From assembly GCA_008921705.1 (NCBI GenBank), contig VFFE01007256.1, forward strand, positions 765,050 through 829,049: a stretch of DNA of 64,000 nucleotides, given 5' to 3'. The notes under the pieces were generated by a model. That model had not been told where the DNA came from, made no database searches, and was given only the letters and a program-made list of their open reading frames with translations. Made by a program: the position numbers and the translations under genes. Below, piece after piece: positions 1 to 12,234 of this stretch; positions within the stretch are counted from its first letter, which is position 1; every line of letters starts with the position of its first letter. This DNA is from Burhinus oedicnemus (taxonomy: Eukaryota; Chordata; Aves; Charadriiformes; Burhinidae).

Positions 1-3000
1 TTAGTGACTTACACTGTTCTAATTTCAGCCCAAGTTGGCAAGGAGAACCGAGGAAAAAAGCAAACAAAATATCTAGGCATCCATGTGATCTTATTTTTTT
101 CTAAATAAAAATTAGTTCCCACACATCAAGTCAGAATCTGAAGTGCCACACTCATTTTTGGCTCCTAGCAACAGTTACATAGGTCTGGTCCAGAAACAGA
201 GCAGTATTTTTTCAAGCATTTCCACAAAAATACTCTTTTGTCTGCTCCAGTTCAGGATTGTATCAGTATGAAGAAGAATAAGATTTCTTGGAAAACATCC
301 CTGAGATGGCAAGTTTTCTACAGCTTTGATCAGCCCCAATAATTGAGTAATAAAAAGGAATATTCACCCTACTTCCTCATGGTACCAAGAAGATTTCATC
401 ACTCCAGAAGTGATTGAAGACCTGGGCTTTCTATCACATCCCTTTGCAGGCTCTCTCCGCTACAAGCAGCTCAGTAGGACACACGGTTTGTCCTCCACTC
501 TCTACATTTATCGTACATAACATTCTGAAATCATACTTCTAGTCAGACATCCATTTCCCCTCCTGCCCCAGCCCACGCCCTCAACAATCAAAAATAGAAA
601 GGTTGGGGGAAGAAGAAAGGAAGCCAAAAGCAAACCTCCGCAGGCACAAGTTTTGGCTCTGGTTCTTACCATCCTCAAAGGCTACAGCCACCCCAGGGTG
701 ATGTGACAGCTCTGGGGCTTCTCCTCAGTATGCACCCATCGGCGCCCGGCAGCAACCTTTGGCGAGCAGGTGAAAGAAGAGGCCGGAAAAAAAGTACGTG
801 GCTCTAAGGGAGAAGCGTAAGCTCGCTCTCAGGCTTGAGATGATGAAATGAAATGCCGAACTTCACGCTAATGATATGAATCACACATTTGGCCCTCAGA
901 CAAACTTCTTGTCTTTCGTTGCTATTTAATGTGAGAGCATTTTCACCGAGAAAACCTGCTGCACAGCAAGGTCATACATCTCTGAAATCTTTCACACGTT
1001 CCAAGTAAACACTCAAACACAGTCTACCTACCTATACCACCTAACCTTTGTGAGGGAAACCGTGTAGCATAGCTAAGATTTTTTTTACATAACTGATACC
1101 CTGAGCACATGAGCATGGATAAGAAGGTATTATCCATCTGTGGGTGAGAGCTCATTACGAAGCCAGACTAACTCTGCTGCAATCCATACTGGAGCAGAGA
1201 CCTGCCAAGACGGGCTCTGGCAGGTTCGTGTAAGCAGGTCCAGCCCGCCATCAAAATTCGCTGGCTTTGAGCAAGTCGCATCTGCCACCAGTTTCTCCCC
1301 AGATTAACTGGGAAGGAGAACATTTCCTGGACTAGCTCACAATACTGCAACAGAGCCTCAGGAACCAGGGTAATACCAGCACAGGTGCTTTATGTTAGCA
1401 CTGAACTGCCCTAAAAGCAGAGGATATTCAGCAGAAGCTAGAAATACCATGATCTGTGACCTTAAAAATAAGTCAGTTCAAAGAACACACGGCCACGTCT
1501 TTCCATGATCTGTGATGGAAAGAGGATAAATTAGCAATGACGTTTCAGAGGTCACGCCTAAACAACTCAGGAGTCTCTACTTCATTTCCAAAAATGACAA
1601 TTAGCAAGGAATCACAGGAATCAGAACTGCCTGCAGTAAGAGAAGCATGAGTATGGCACATTTTTGCAGCCCTGCACAAGCTTTAATGGGGTAACTATCA
1701 GCTAACAGTAGCATCATGGTGACAGAGTGAAATGGGAGCTGCCTGGTCTCCTAGGTTTGTGTCATTGCATTGAGCACAGCGGTTTGGTTATCTTCCCACG
1801 GTGAAATGTTATTCTGCTATTCTGTTCAAGATATGAACAAATCCAATATAGGTCTTTATTTGCCATAGACATACTCCTATCTCTATCCTGTGAAAATGTT
1901 CTCTAGTGCTGTCAGTGCTAGGACCTGGCAATACAATTTCTTCCTAAAAGCAAGTCAGGCTGTGGCAAGAGCTAAATAAATTCAAACCAAAATGCAGGAC
2001 GCATGCCTCTGCAAAAGCCTTCTCTCAAAAGTTTGTAAGAATCGGTATCTGGAATTGAAAGCAAAAGAGGAACACGGAAAAGGAGAGGAGAGGGAGAAAG
2101 AAAAGAGGGAATAAGATCATTTCACTGTAGGAAATGCAGAAGAGATGGGACTGAATGAGAATACACTGCATACCAAACATGCTACAGGACTACAATAAAT
2201 GCCAAAAAATGTGACAGATTCAGAGGATACAAAAATACACCATGTTCCCCTTAAATGCATGCTATTTTAGTGGCAAACAGAAAAGAATAAAAATTAAAAA
2301 CTTACTTCTTCCATAAACTAGGCTTGTAATAAAAGCCAGGGCCTTAGGTCTGCCAGAGTTCTATGTGTTGGTGCTGCAGGCACCTCAGAGAGGTAGGGAG
2401 CACATCCCCAGCCTGCCGTCTTGGCACCCTTTCCTACATGACTGCCTTTTCCTGGCATAAAGCACTGGGGAGAAGCTCGCTCTGGACGGGAAGCTACACG
2501 TTATCAATGGGGAGGAGGGACGGACTGGGCAGAAGCTGCTTGCAGGCACGCAGAGCTGAACAACCTGCCCTCGGGACAGACCGCATGCACAGCCAACAAA
2601 CCAGCCCTGCAAGAGCCCTCAGGCCAGCAACAGCCCCAGAGAAGACCCTTGTATTCCCACAAACACAGCCCTTCCCACTAAAACATGCTTAGAGACGACA
2701 AACTCACTGCCTCTCCAAGGGCTGACATTCCCCTAGATTCCTGGGTTTATTGGTGGCTTTTACCACCTGGCCTCCCCTAAGGCTTCCTTTGGGGAACCCA
2801 CCTGCAGGTTGATCTCCAGATTAGCAGGAGACAGAAGGGGGCTGGTGCTCCTGGCGGTCCCCAACCCCTCAAGGGGCTTTCCCTGCAGTGTCACTGGGGA
2901 CAGCCGCGTGGACAGGGCTGCTGAAAGGGCTGGCCTCACCCTGAACTGCCTTTACTTTGTTCCTTTCTCCCAAAATACCTGCCAGAGCCTGGGTATGCTT

Positions 3001-5297
3001 TTCCCCTTGGCTCTTTGTAATCCTAGCTTGCATCTTGTGTCTACAGATGTCAATATATTCCCCCCTACCCTCTCCACAGAATGATGCATATGCACAAGCC
3101 CTTACTTTTTTTTCTCCTCTCAAATTTCCACCTCTCTTTCCTTCTATCAAAGTACTTCTGGTCCTCTCGCCACCTCCAGCACAGAGCAGCGCTACATTTT
3201 TAGCACACAGTACTTAACCTCCCTATTTATGCTTTTCTTTTTCTTTGGTCTATTATGTCTAGGGAGAAAACATTTCCATTAATGGACATGGTGTTAATTC
3301 AGAGTCAGAAAATTTTACTACCCTGCATGCCAAATTCTCATGACAGTATCAGTCTTCTACAAAAAGAAACTACATTAAATAGGAAAAAAATGCACATATG
3401 CGCATATGTAGCGTGGCGCAGAGTGAGAAACCATAGGAACAGAGTCCCCAGGAGCAGAAAAAACATTGGTGTGAGCGAGGCAGAGAGGCTGCAACCAGGA
3501 CTCCTGCCCTGGCTTATGGTGCTGTTGCTCAGACATGGCCATGCCACTCTTTGGGCACGTCTACGCTGCCTCACTCCACCTTTGCTAGTACGCTGCATGC
3601 AGCACTCTGCTACACAGTTATTTTAACACAACACTGCTGTGAGCTAATTAGCCCTGCTGAAAGCCAAGATGGTCAGGATTAATTATTAGTGCTTTATCAC
3701 TGAGGAAAGCACCTTGTTTTTGCAGCCGCCTTGTCTGGAGCTGTCTGACCGCAATCCCACAGCCACCCTCGTTTAAGAGTAGTCTAATCACTGCTTTGGC
3801 TCGGGACAGCCTGCCACTGTGGGAGGTGTAAAAGCCAGCCCAGACCTGATTACAGGGAAGCTGCTGCGGAAATCCCAGGCAGCACCCAGAGCCCTGCCAG
3901 GGGTGGTACAAGCGCTAACAGGATAGCGGCAAAACCAACCATCACTGCCAGGATCACAGTCGCGCCGAGCCGCAGGAGGCTATTAGTGCGGACAGATAGC
4001 GCTCCCGCAGGGATACTAATATCCTTCTCCTTTAACACCTTCTCACTCACAACTCCAGCGCTTTATGATGGCCACAGGACACTGACCCTGATCTTCAGCA
4101 GCTCTTTACTACAGTCGTCCTATATGGCTTACACCTTGTGGGTGTTTTTCCCTCCCAGGGGCCGGCAGTTTGCCTCGGCAGCAGGCAGTACAGTGTCCTC
4201 CAGGAGGCAGAGAATGGTGAGAAGCAGAGGAGTGCTAAGCTAGACCCATCCCCTCCTCACTCTGCCCACGCACGCACCCATCGCAGGCAGAGGGGGCGGA
4301 TGGAGCGGTGGCCTGGGAGGGATAACGGTAGAGCATATCCACACTACGGTCACTGCTAGGATGCTCAACAGCAAGGCCAAATAAGTTTAATCTCCTATAT
4401 TCAAGGCATATGTTGCCTCAGATCTATAAAAACAATAACAGCAATACTTCACATAGAAGAACCAAACAAATTGAGCAGTTACGCAAATTCTGTGCAGACG
4501 TCTCAAAAAATAACAATTTATACTACAGTGACTATTATTCTGCTATTGTGTTTTCTGCACGCTTTTTCATATAGACACGGAGTACAGCATTTCCAGCAAT
4601 ATTCATGGATTTTAGTATCTTCTCCACATGGAAAGTACCAAGATAATGGGCACCTTTGAAATATGGCAAAGGAACAAGACAAGATGCTGACTGGTTAGTG
4701 TAATTCTTGAAATATCAAGTATTCCTTTAAAGTAATAGATGAGCTTATTAGATAATATAATTATTTCATTAAGATAAAAACATTAAATATGGTATTTATT
4801 TAGGGAAGGAGCTTCAAGAACACCTGAGTCATTGGACAAAGCAAAAATTACAAGTGGTTACAGTCCTTGCAAGGCATTCCCTCTCCTCCCCTTTTTCTGC
4901 CATGATCTATAAACTGTTAAAACTTTCCATAAAACACATTTGCCGACCACAGACGCACACCAAAACGCTAGTCGCAGCACCCTGGCAGTGTCCCGACAAA
5001 CACACGAGCTGCTGGGGGATGCACAGGCAGAGTGGGGCAGGCGCCTGGTCTTGCTGCCCACCGCCTGTATTAACAGCAATGTTCTCGCTCCTCCTAACGA
5101 AGAATGCTCTGCGAATCACTGTGTCATCTTCAACATTTGAAGGGCACCTGACTAAAATTCAACCACGATAAACTCTGTTCTAATCCTGTTAAGTTTTGGT
5201 GTGGACTTCAAAGGAGGAGGAGTTAAATTCTTACTTGCCACAGCACAAAGTATATGGGCTAATTACAGGCAGCTCCTCTTTCCAGTTATTTTCCACA
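1..5297. other. Single-copy non-coding DNA, no gene recognised
   Basis: No coding region, RNA gene or known repeat is recognisable here. Open frames are short (123 codons at most) and overlap on both strands without family resemblance. A patch at about 3640-4060 is richer in CpG and carries several TAAT-core motifs; a second patch at about 840-960 has the mixed AT/GC texture of a conserved non-coding element. The stretch at 4700-4860 is AT-rich with nothing else visible. The absence of a gene is judged by eye; short exons could be missed. Confidence 0.6.
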
Positions 5298-5864
5298 TGG
5301 CCAGCAGGGCGAGGGAGGGGATTCTGCCCCTCTACTCTGCTCTCGTGAGACCCCATCTGGAATACTGCATCCAGCTCTGGAGCCCTCAGCCCTCATGGAC
5401 CTGTTGGAGTGGATCCAGAGGAGGCCACAAAGATAATGCAAAGGCTGGAGCACTTCTGCTGTGAGGACAGACTGAGGGAGTTTGGGTTGTTCAGCCTGGA
5501 GAAGAGAAGGCTCCAGGGACACCTTAGAGCAGCCTCACAGTATCTGAAAGGGGCCTACAGGAAAGCTGGAGAGGGACTTCTTACAAGGGCATGTAGTGAT
5601 AGGACGAGTGGTGATGGCTTCAAACCGGAAGAGGGGAGTTTTAGATTAGATCTCAGGAATAAATTTTTCACTCTGAGGGTGGTGAGACACGGGCTCATGT
5701 TGCCCAGAGAAGTTGCGGCTGCTCCATCCCTGGAGGTGTTCAAGGTCAGGTTGGACAGGGCTTTGAGTAACCGGGTCTAGTGGGAGGTGTCCCTGCCCAT
5801 GGCAAGGGGTTGGGACTGGATGATCTTTAAGGTCCCTTCCAACCCAAACCATGATTCTATGATT
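5298..5864 (+). mobile_element. CR1 LINE, 5'-truncated 3' end copy
   Basis: This is a plus-strand fragment of the avian CR1 retrotransposon. It begins inside the end of ORF2; the translated piece reads [14 protein letters not shown], a CR1 C-terminal signature. It runs through the ORF2 stop (about 5780) and the short 3'UTR, and ends with the CR1 tail ATTCTATGATT at about 5853-5863. Severe 5' truncation is normal for CR1, which primes on target DNA and rarely completes reverse transcription. The copy keeps no catalytic domain. Small indels break the frame (for example near 5390-5460), so it is old and inert. The 5' boundary is good to a few bases. Confidence 0.95.
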
Positions 5865-8456
5865 TTTATTTTCTGTATCAAAATGAATTCTCCATATGTA
5901 TTATAAGCACACTACCTCTGAATTCCCTGAAAAGGGTGTGGAAAGCAGCAGCAAGGGAAGTTTAAACAAGAAAATCATTTGCACAAGTGCTGCGAGAAGT
6001 CGGAATAGCTGTACCATAATGAAAACGTGTTGGAATGAATTCATTGCCATCTGTCTTTATTTTGCTAACCAGCTCAATCAGACACCACAAATATATTCAA
6101 ACATGAGAAAAATATTTAAATTATTTGTCCTACGTCCTTTTTCAACATGTAACTCTCAGAGTCCCTGTTTTTATTGTTATTGAATGCCCATCAATAGCAG
6201 TGAATTCATTCGTGCACAGCCTTTGGAGTACACCTATGTACCTTCAAATCCACATTATCAGCATAATGCATAAAAGCCCACAGTAAAATTTACAATTTAC
6301 AAAATTTACAGTAATACAAACATTCCAGGAAGCATGACAAAAAAATACCAAAAGAAACTTTGTTCCTCAGTGTCCGAGTAATTAAAAAGCCCTACAGCTT
6401 TTGTAATTGTTGGATAGGAAAAAGCTCAAAACAAAAATATCATGTAGTTCTACCACAACAGTTCTCACGCAAAGCATAATCCTACCAGATGAGAAGGAAA
6501 TGATGGAGAAAGAGGCAAACCGAGGAAAGAAAATGGACTGTAAGAAAAATACAGAAAATAATAAGGATTAACTATCTGAAAACAAGTAATGGAAGAGGAA
6601 CAAACAGATGCAGAGCTCTGCCCTCTGCCCCCTCTGCCCTGGGGCCAGGCTCTCCCTGGACCCCATCCCTCACCCGTGTGCCTTCACGGGTAGCCCCAGC
6701 CATTCCTGATCCACGTGGCACAAGGGCAGGGAAGGGGCCAGGGAGGATCGTTCTGAGGGGAGACCACGCTGCCCGGAGACACTCCTGGGGTGACAGGGAT
6801 TACTAGACACGGTCAGCCTCAGCAGCTGCCCAGAGGCACCTCATTTCTTTCCATCCTTCACACTGAAAGGTAGCTTCAACCCTTCCAGCCTCCAGTCCAA
6901 GGAGGCAGAGCTGCAGCAATCGTCATCCCTCCAAGCAGAGCCTGTGCCATGCCTAGCTGTCTGCGCGTCCATCGCATGGTCACGGGCTGCAATCTGAACC
7001 TGCAGAAGTCTCATTTACTGCAAACAGGACTCAGCGGCAGGTCGTGGCTCCGCAGCACGCGAGGTGGGAGCTAATGCTCAGGAATCGGTAGAGCGCGGTG
7101 GTTTACAGCACGTATCTGCTCCAGAGCTTGACTTACGTCAAAAAAAAGCACAGCATTATAAAGGTGAAAGGCATCCCCTCCTCCCAGCACACCACTGCAC
7201 TGCTCCGCAGTTGTTTTCTTGAACACCAACAGGGCAGTAACCAGCGCCAAGCAAACACCAAACTTCTCACACAGACCCACCTTCCTCTGCTCAGCGCTCC
7301 TGATCCACTGGGACACCAAAGCAGGGCAAATCTTCAGCAAGAGAAAGCAATTAGAAGGATGCAGAACAAAGGGCTCCTAACAGCAGGGACGCATACACAC
7401 GGCACGCTCACAAACCACCCAGTGTGGTCCATCACGACAGGTTTAAACAGTCCTCCCTCAGTAGAGGGCATACTGACAGAAATACAGCAGCCAGAGCGCA
7501 GGCAGAAAGCGAAATCCTTCTGCTTCAGCTGAGCCACTGCCTGCGCCGGCAGCTGCCTGCGAGCCAGGGCACGGGGCAGCATGTCTCGCTCCCTGGGACC
7601 AGCGATCTGCAGGGAAAGCAGATGATGAAAACCCACCGTGCTTGGTGGGTTCAGATGCCTGCTCCACATTCAGTTTTAGGAAAAGGGACCAGAGTCCCTC
7701 AGGGAACATCCAAATTTGCAATCCTGTTCATTAGTGGTTATTTAGGGCAAGAGGCAAAGTCTCGAGTTCTCCCTGTCCGACACACCTTATAACAGGCTTC
7801 TGTTCCCAGCACTCATTCCCTTCCACCAGCCCCGCACACAAGAAATGCTGCTGCGACCACAAACTAGAGAGAACTGATCGGGACCGCTGACAGCAACGCG
7901 CAAATTTCGCACTGTACGCAGTAGAGCTTCAAGTATATTAGCAGAGGAAAAATCATCACTTCACTGAGGTTCATGACTTTTACAGTGAAAATACATGATG
8001 GAACGCTTTGCTGACTCTTGGCATTTCTCTTATTTTAGTCTTTTTTCCTGAGTTTGTATTTTCCACCACATGCAGACAATACTAAATTTGGAATTCTTCA
8101 GCTGTACACAGCAGTAAAAACACTGCCTCTTCTGAAATCTTTGAATTTCTGGCACAGCATCTTTCTTGCTAGCACAGGCCAGAGATACAGATAATTCCTC
8201 AGTGCAACCTAGAGACTAAGTTTATTTTATGTAAATAAACATTTCAAAATAACTTGGTCTAGTGGCTGGAGCTATGCTTTCAGGCACGCCAGAATACAGT
8301 CACTGCTGCCAGGCTGAACCTGAGCAGCTGAACCCCAGCATGGAGCAAGAGCTCCCAGAAGAGCCAAACAAAACACAGGAGCCAGTACCTCAGCACCTGC
8401 TTGGGACACCAACAATATTGGGTAGATAACAGAAAGCTTCCATAAATGAGACACAG
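5865..8456. other. Single-copy non-coding DNA, GC-rich at 6.6-7.8 kb
   Basis: Nothing recognisable as a gene or repeat. The first part (5865-6600) is AT-rich. From about 6600 to 7800 the sequence becomes GC-richer, and overlapping open frames of up to 144 codons appear on both strands (7071-7792). None resembles a known family, and the overlap on both strands argues for composition rather than coding. From 7800 to 8456 it returns to ordinary composition up to the edge of the next CR1. Confidence 0.55.
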
Positions 8457-10155
8457 AGGAGAGTCAGTGTTGGAGAATGTGAAGTTCAAGGACAGTCTTG
8501 GCTGCAGTAACCATGAGATGGTGGAGTTCAAGATCCTCAGGGCGGTGAGGAGGACACTCAAGCAAGCTCACTACCCTGGACTTCAGCAGAGCCTGAAGAG
8601 TGGCAGAATACCATGGGATAAAGCCCTAGAGGGAAGAGGGGCCCGAGAAAGCTGGCTAATATTCAAGGACCACCTCCTCCAACTCAGGAGTGATGCATCC
8701 TGACAAAGAGGAAGTCAGGCAAAAACATCAGGAGGCCTGTGTGCATGAACAAGGAGGCTCCCAGACAATCTCAAACAGAAAAAGGAAGCTTACAGAGGGT
8801 GGAAGCAAGGACAGGTAGCCTGGGAGGAATACAGAGATATTGTCTGAGCAGCCAGGGATCAGGTTAGGGAAGCTAAAGCCCAGACAGAGTTAAATCTGGC
8901 CAGGGACATCAAGGGCAACAAGAAAAGCTTCTATAGGTATGTCAGTGATAAAAGGAAAAGTACGGAAAATGCGGGACCTCTCTGGAAGGAAACAGGAGAC
9001 CTGGTCACCCGGGACATGGACAAGGCTGAGGTACTCAATGACTTTTTTGCCTCAGTCTTCACCAGCAAGTGCTCTAACCACACCACCCAAGTCACAGAAG
9101 GCAAAGACAAGGACTGGGAGAATGAGGAACCGACCACTGTAGAAGACCAGGTTTGAGACCATCTGAAGAATGTGAAGGTGCACAAGTTCATGGGACCTGA
9201 TGAGATTCATCTGCAGGTCCTGAGGTGCTGATGAATTTGCCAAGCCACTATCCATCATATTTGAGAAGTCGCAGCAGTCCAGTGAAGTTCCCATGGACTG
9301 GAAAAGGGGAAACATAACCCCCATTTTTAAAAAGGGAAAAAAGGAAGATGCCAGGGAACTACAGGCCAGTCAGTCTCACCTCTGTGCCTGGCAAGGTCAT
9401 GGAACAGATCCTCCTGGAAACTCTGCTAAGGCACATGGAAGATAAGGAGCTGATTGGTGACAGCCAACATGGCTTCACTAAGGGCAAATCATGTCTGACA
9501 AATTTGCTAGCCTTCTACAACAGCATCATAGAAAGGAAGGCAACTGACATCTACCTGTACTTATGCAAGGCATTTGACACTGTCCTGCATGACATCCTTG
9601 TCTCTAAATTGGAGAGACATGGATTTGGTGAGACCACACCTGGAGTACTACATCCAGCCCTGGAGCCCTCAACATAAGGACACAGACCTGTCGGAGCGGG
9701 TCCAGAGGAGGCCACAAAGATGATGCGAGGGCTGGGGCTCCACTGCTATGAGGACAGGCTGAGAGAGTTGGGGTTGTGCAGCCTGGAGAAGAGAAGGCTC
9801 TGGGGAGACCTTCAAGCCCCTTTCAGTATCTCAAAGGGGCTCCAGGAAAGCTGGGGAGGGACTCTTGATCAGGGAGTGGAGCCATAGGATGAGGGTGAAC
9901 TGTTTTAAACTGAAAGAGGGCAGATTTAGTTGAGATATTAGGAAGAAATTATTTATTGTGAGGGTGGTGAGACACTGGCCCAGGTTGTCCAGGGAAGATA
10001 TGGCTGCCCTATCCCTGGAGGTGTTCAAGGTCAGGTTGGATGGGGCTTTGAGCAACCTGGTCTAGTGGGAGGTGTCCCTGCCCATGGCAGGGGGGTTGGA
10101 ACTAGATGATCTTTAAGGTCCCTTCCTACCCAAACCATTCTATGATTCTATGATT
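8457..10155 (+). mobile_element. CR1 LINE, long copy with internal deletion
   Basis: This is the most 5'-extended CR1 in the window. It starts near the end of the endonuclease region of ORF2 (reading SLGCSNHEMVEFKIL), passes through the linker and the start of the reverse-transcriptase domain, and ends with the CR1 tail ATTCTATGATTCTATGATT at 10137-10155. At about 9627/9628 the sequence jumps from the RT segment LERHGFG directly to the C-terminal segment that normally reads RPHLEYC. The part of RT in between, including the FADD catalytic motif, is absent. By comparison with the copy at 58951-60112 the missing piece is roughly 0.7 kb. In-frame stops (for example 8701-8703) and frameshifts show that the copy was inactive long ago. 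Confidence 0.95.
9348..9677 (+). pseudogene. CR1 ORF2 reverse-transcriptase fragment
   Basis: A 109-codon open stretch of CR1 ORF2. Residues 3-20 give the N-terminal RT block [18 protein letters not shown], followed by [12 protein letters not shown] (residues about 42-53) and [13 protein letters not shown] (about 72-84). The last is RT block A, whose normal form has Asp at the first position ([10 protein letters not shown]); here the preceding residues read YLYLCKAFD, so the block is altered. The reading then crosses the deletion junction at about 9627 and ends 17 residues later in sequence normally far downstream. The FADD block is missing, so no polymerase activity is possible. The ATG at 9348 is internal to ORF2 and not a true start. 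Confidence 0.9.
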
Positions 10156-10168
10156 GCTTCTGACATCT

Positions 10169-10184
10169 AAAAAAAAAAAAAAAA
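10169..10184 (+). repeat. A16 tract just after CR1
   Basis: Sixteen consecutive A, followed by a G and six more A. It lies 13 bases beyond the CR1 3' tail. CR1 normally ends in octamer repeats rather than poly(A), so this is probably an independent mononucleotide run. Confidence 0.85.
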
Positions 10185-11506
10185 GAAAAAATAATCAAGC
10201 ACAAGCCACACAAGGCCTCTCGGAGGAGAACAAAGATCACAAATACACTGTTACTGGAAGGAAAGACCCAAACATCTTTCTGAAAAGGAACTGGGAAAGC
10301 AAATCAAGGAAAGAAAAAGAAAACCGAAAACATCAAAACACCTAAACCAGAAAGAAACATCGGAATGAGCTTACTTCATTGAAAACTCTGACATTTGGGA
10401 GGGTATTTGTTTTTATAACTCTAGCAGTTTAGTGCTGATGCTGTAGAACACTTCATTTACTGCCTCAGCTGTAAACCCCATTTGCCACCAGAGGACCAAA
10501 CACCACGCACTGTCAGGTGAAGGACGTTTGAATCTGGCAAGTTCAGCACAATCTCAGATGGAGGAGATTCTGAACAATGCAGTTTGAGAGCCACTCAGGT
10601 CTATAATTTTTCATCTAAATCCTTCGTCAGAGAATAAGTCTTTCAGCATCCTTTCCTTTACAGAAAACTCATTTAATTCAAAATGACAGAGATGAAATGA
10701 AATACCTCCCATTTGAAGAAAGCAAAAGGTCAAAGAAAGTTTCAATCTCTGGATTAAAAATAATAATAATAAGTAGCTCTAGCCCCTACATTGATTTAAT
10801 TCTAAAGAGGTAATTAAAAAGTGGTCTACTTGGAAAGACTTACAAAGCAGGCTTGCAAACTGAATACCCAAACAATTGCATGCCAGAAAGCCGGGCACAT
10901 TGCATGAATAACAGGATGGCTGAGAGCTGTTCCAGTCTGCCATTTTTCTTTATCCAGATCAGGGGTTGATGGAAACTACAAATGGAGACAGGATATTTGA
11001 TAAGGGAGCGCTCGTTACGAAAAGATGGCTTAAGATGCAGATGTTGAAGACTGGAATATGCCCCAATCCTCTTACAGAGGGTAATTCCCAGAGCCCTTGT
11101 TCCCTGAACGTCCACTCACAAACTCTTCTTGCTTTTCTAATGTAGCTGGAGTAGCTCCTCAAAAAACAGTCTTCCAGAAATCTGAAAAAAACCAGGATGC
11201 TCACAAAGACTGTGAGAGGCAGGCTGGTGTGTGCGGCTCATGATGTACGTAGATACGAGGTAAACACGAGCAGAAGTTATCTACTATAAAATATTCAGTA
11301 ACCGGCCCATTATCAGACATTCTCATCATGATAACAGCCTCCTAGCTGAGACTGGGGTATTAATATTGGTACGTTGATAGCTTCCTCTAATAACTTTGGC
11401 CTAAAAACATAAGCCGCTTTTACAATTTTAATTACGGCTGGATTTTATTCTGGGCCTATAATCCTTTCCCAGCAATTGGATTAATGCAAATAGCGATTTA
11501 AAGGAA

Positions 11507-11519
11507 GGGGGGGGGGGGG
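11507..11519 (+). repeat. G13 mononucleotide run
   Basis: Thirteen consecutive G, immediately after a purine-rich stretch. Such runs are length-unstable and error-prone in assemblies. The exact count should not be trusted. Confidence 0.9.
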
Positions 11520-12158
11520 AAATAATCCAGTGAAAGCAAAACTACCCCGGCAGAGGAAAGCCACAGCCTCTGAGGAGCCCTTTGCTACAGCGGACTCATG
11601 GAGCGAGGTCAGAGCAGAGCTTCATCAGCTCCCACAGCCACTACCAACATCTGAAGGACTGAGCTTTGGTGGGGTTACGTTCCAGGTCCCCTTGGAAAAA
11701 TACCTGGAAGTAAAGCACTGCTCTCATGGCACACTCTGCATCGGATACACTTTTTTGTGGTGTTGTTGTTGTTTTGGTTTTTTTTTCCAAACATCAGAAC
11801 CTATTTTTCACCATCTCATGTCAGGTCATTATTTGTATTAATGTAGACTGAGGGCAGGCAACGTGACAGGGCTACTGAGCTGATACCACCATCTCCTCAT
11901 AAAACTACTGCTCCATCCATTTCCATAGCCTAGGAAACCTTTTTCTTTTTCCCCTTCTTTGTGTTCACAGTGATGTCTCCACACAGTGTATACCAAGCCT
12001 GAGGAGGGAACACAGAACAAACTCAGAGGAAAGCAAGCTTTGTTAGGTCTGCAGCTCCTGGAACACCTTGTGAGCGTGGTAAATGAAACAAAGCACTACG
12101 TATTGTAATCACCATCATTTATGCAATAAATCTGATGTAGGGGAGCACCTTTCATCAC

Positions 12159-12234
12159 TCTTGGTTGTACATGAAGATATATATACATGCATATATATAC
12201 ATATACCTTCTACATTCTTGGCTGTACATGAAGA
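12159..12234 (+). repeat. Direct repeat flanking an AT microsatellite
   Basis: The 19-base word TCTTGGTTGTACATGAAGA at 12159-12177 recurs as TCTTGGCTGTACATGAAGA at 12216-12234, with one mismatch and a 57-base period. Between the copies lies a degenerate (AT)n/(TATAC)n stretch. The layout suggests a local tandem duplication whose interior has diverged by slippage. Confidence 0.85.

Noticed and set aside
1448..1520. CCATGATCTGTGA repeated at about 1448 and 1504
   Set aside because: A short direct repeat without further structure; expected occasionally by chance.
3850..4050. Hydrophobic 66-codon minus-strand frame that looks membrane-like
   Set aside because: It opens with GTG, has no known family, and overlaps a plus-strand frame. 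Composition explains the hydrophobic run.
4158..4215. Possible plus-strand exon between CCCTCCCAG and ATG|GTGAGA
   Set aside because: The donor is weak (ATG before GT) and no conserved peptide is recognised; similar pairs are frequent by chance.
7071..7792. Cluster of 87-144-codon frames on both strands
   Set aside because: Mutually overlapping frames in GC-richer DNA; none has a recognisable product.
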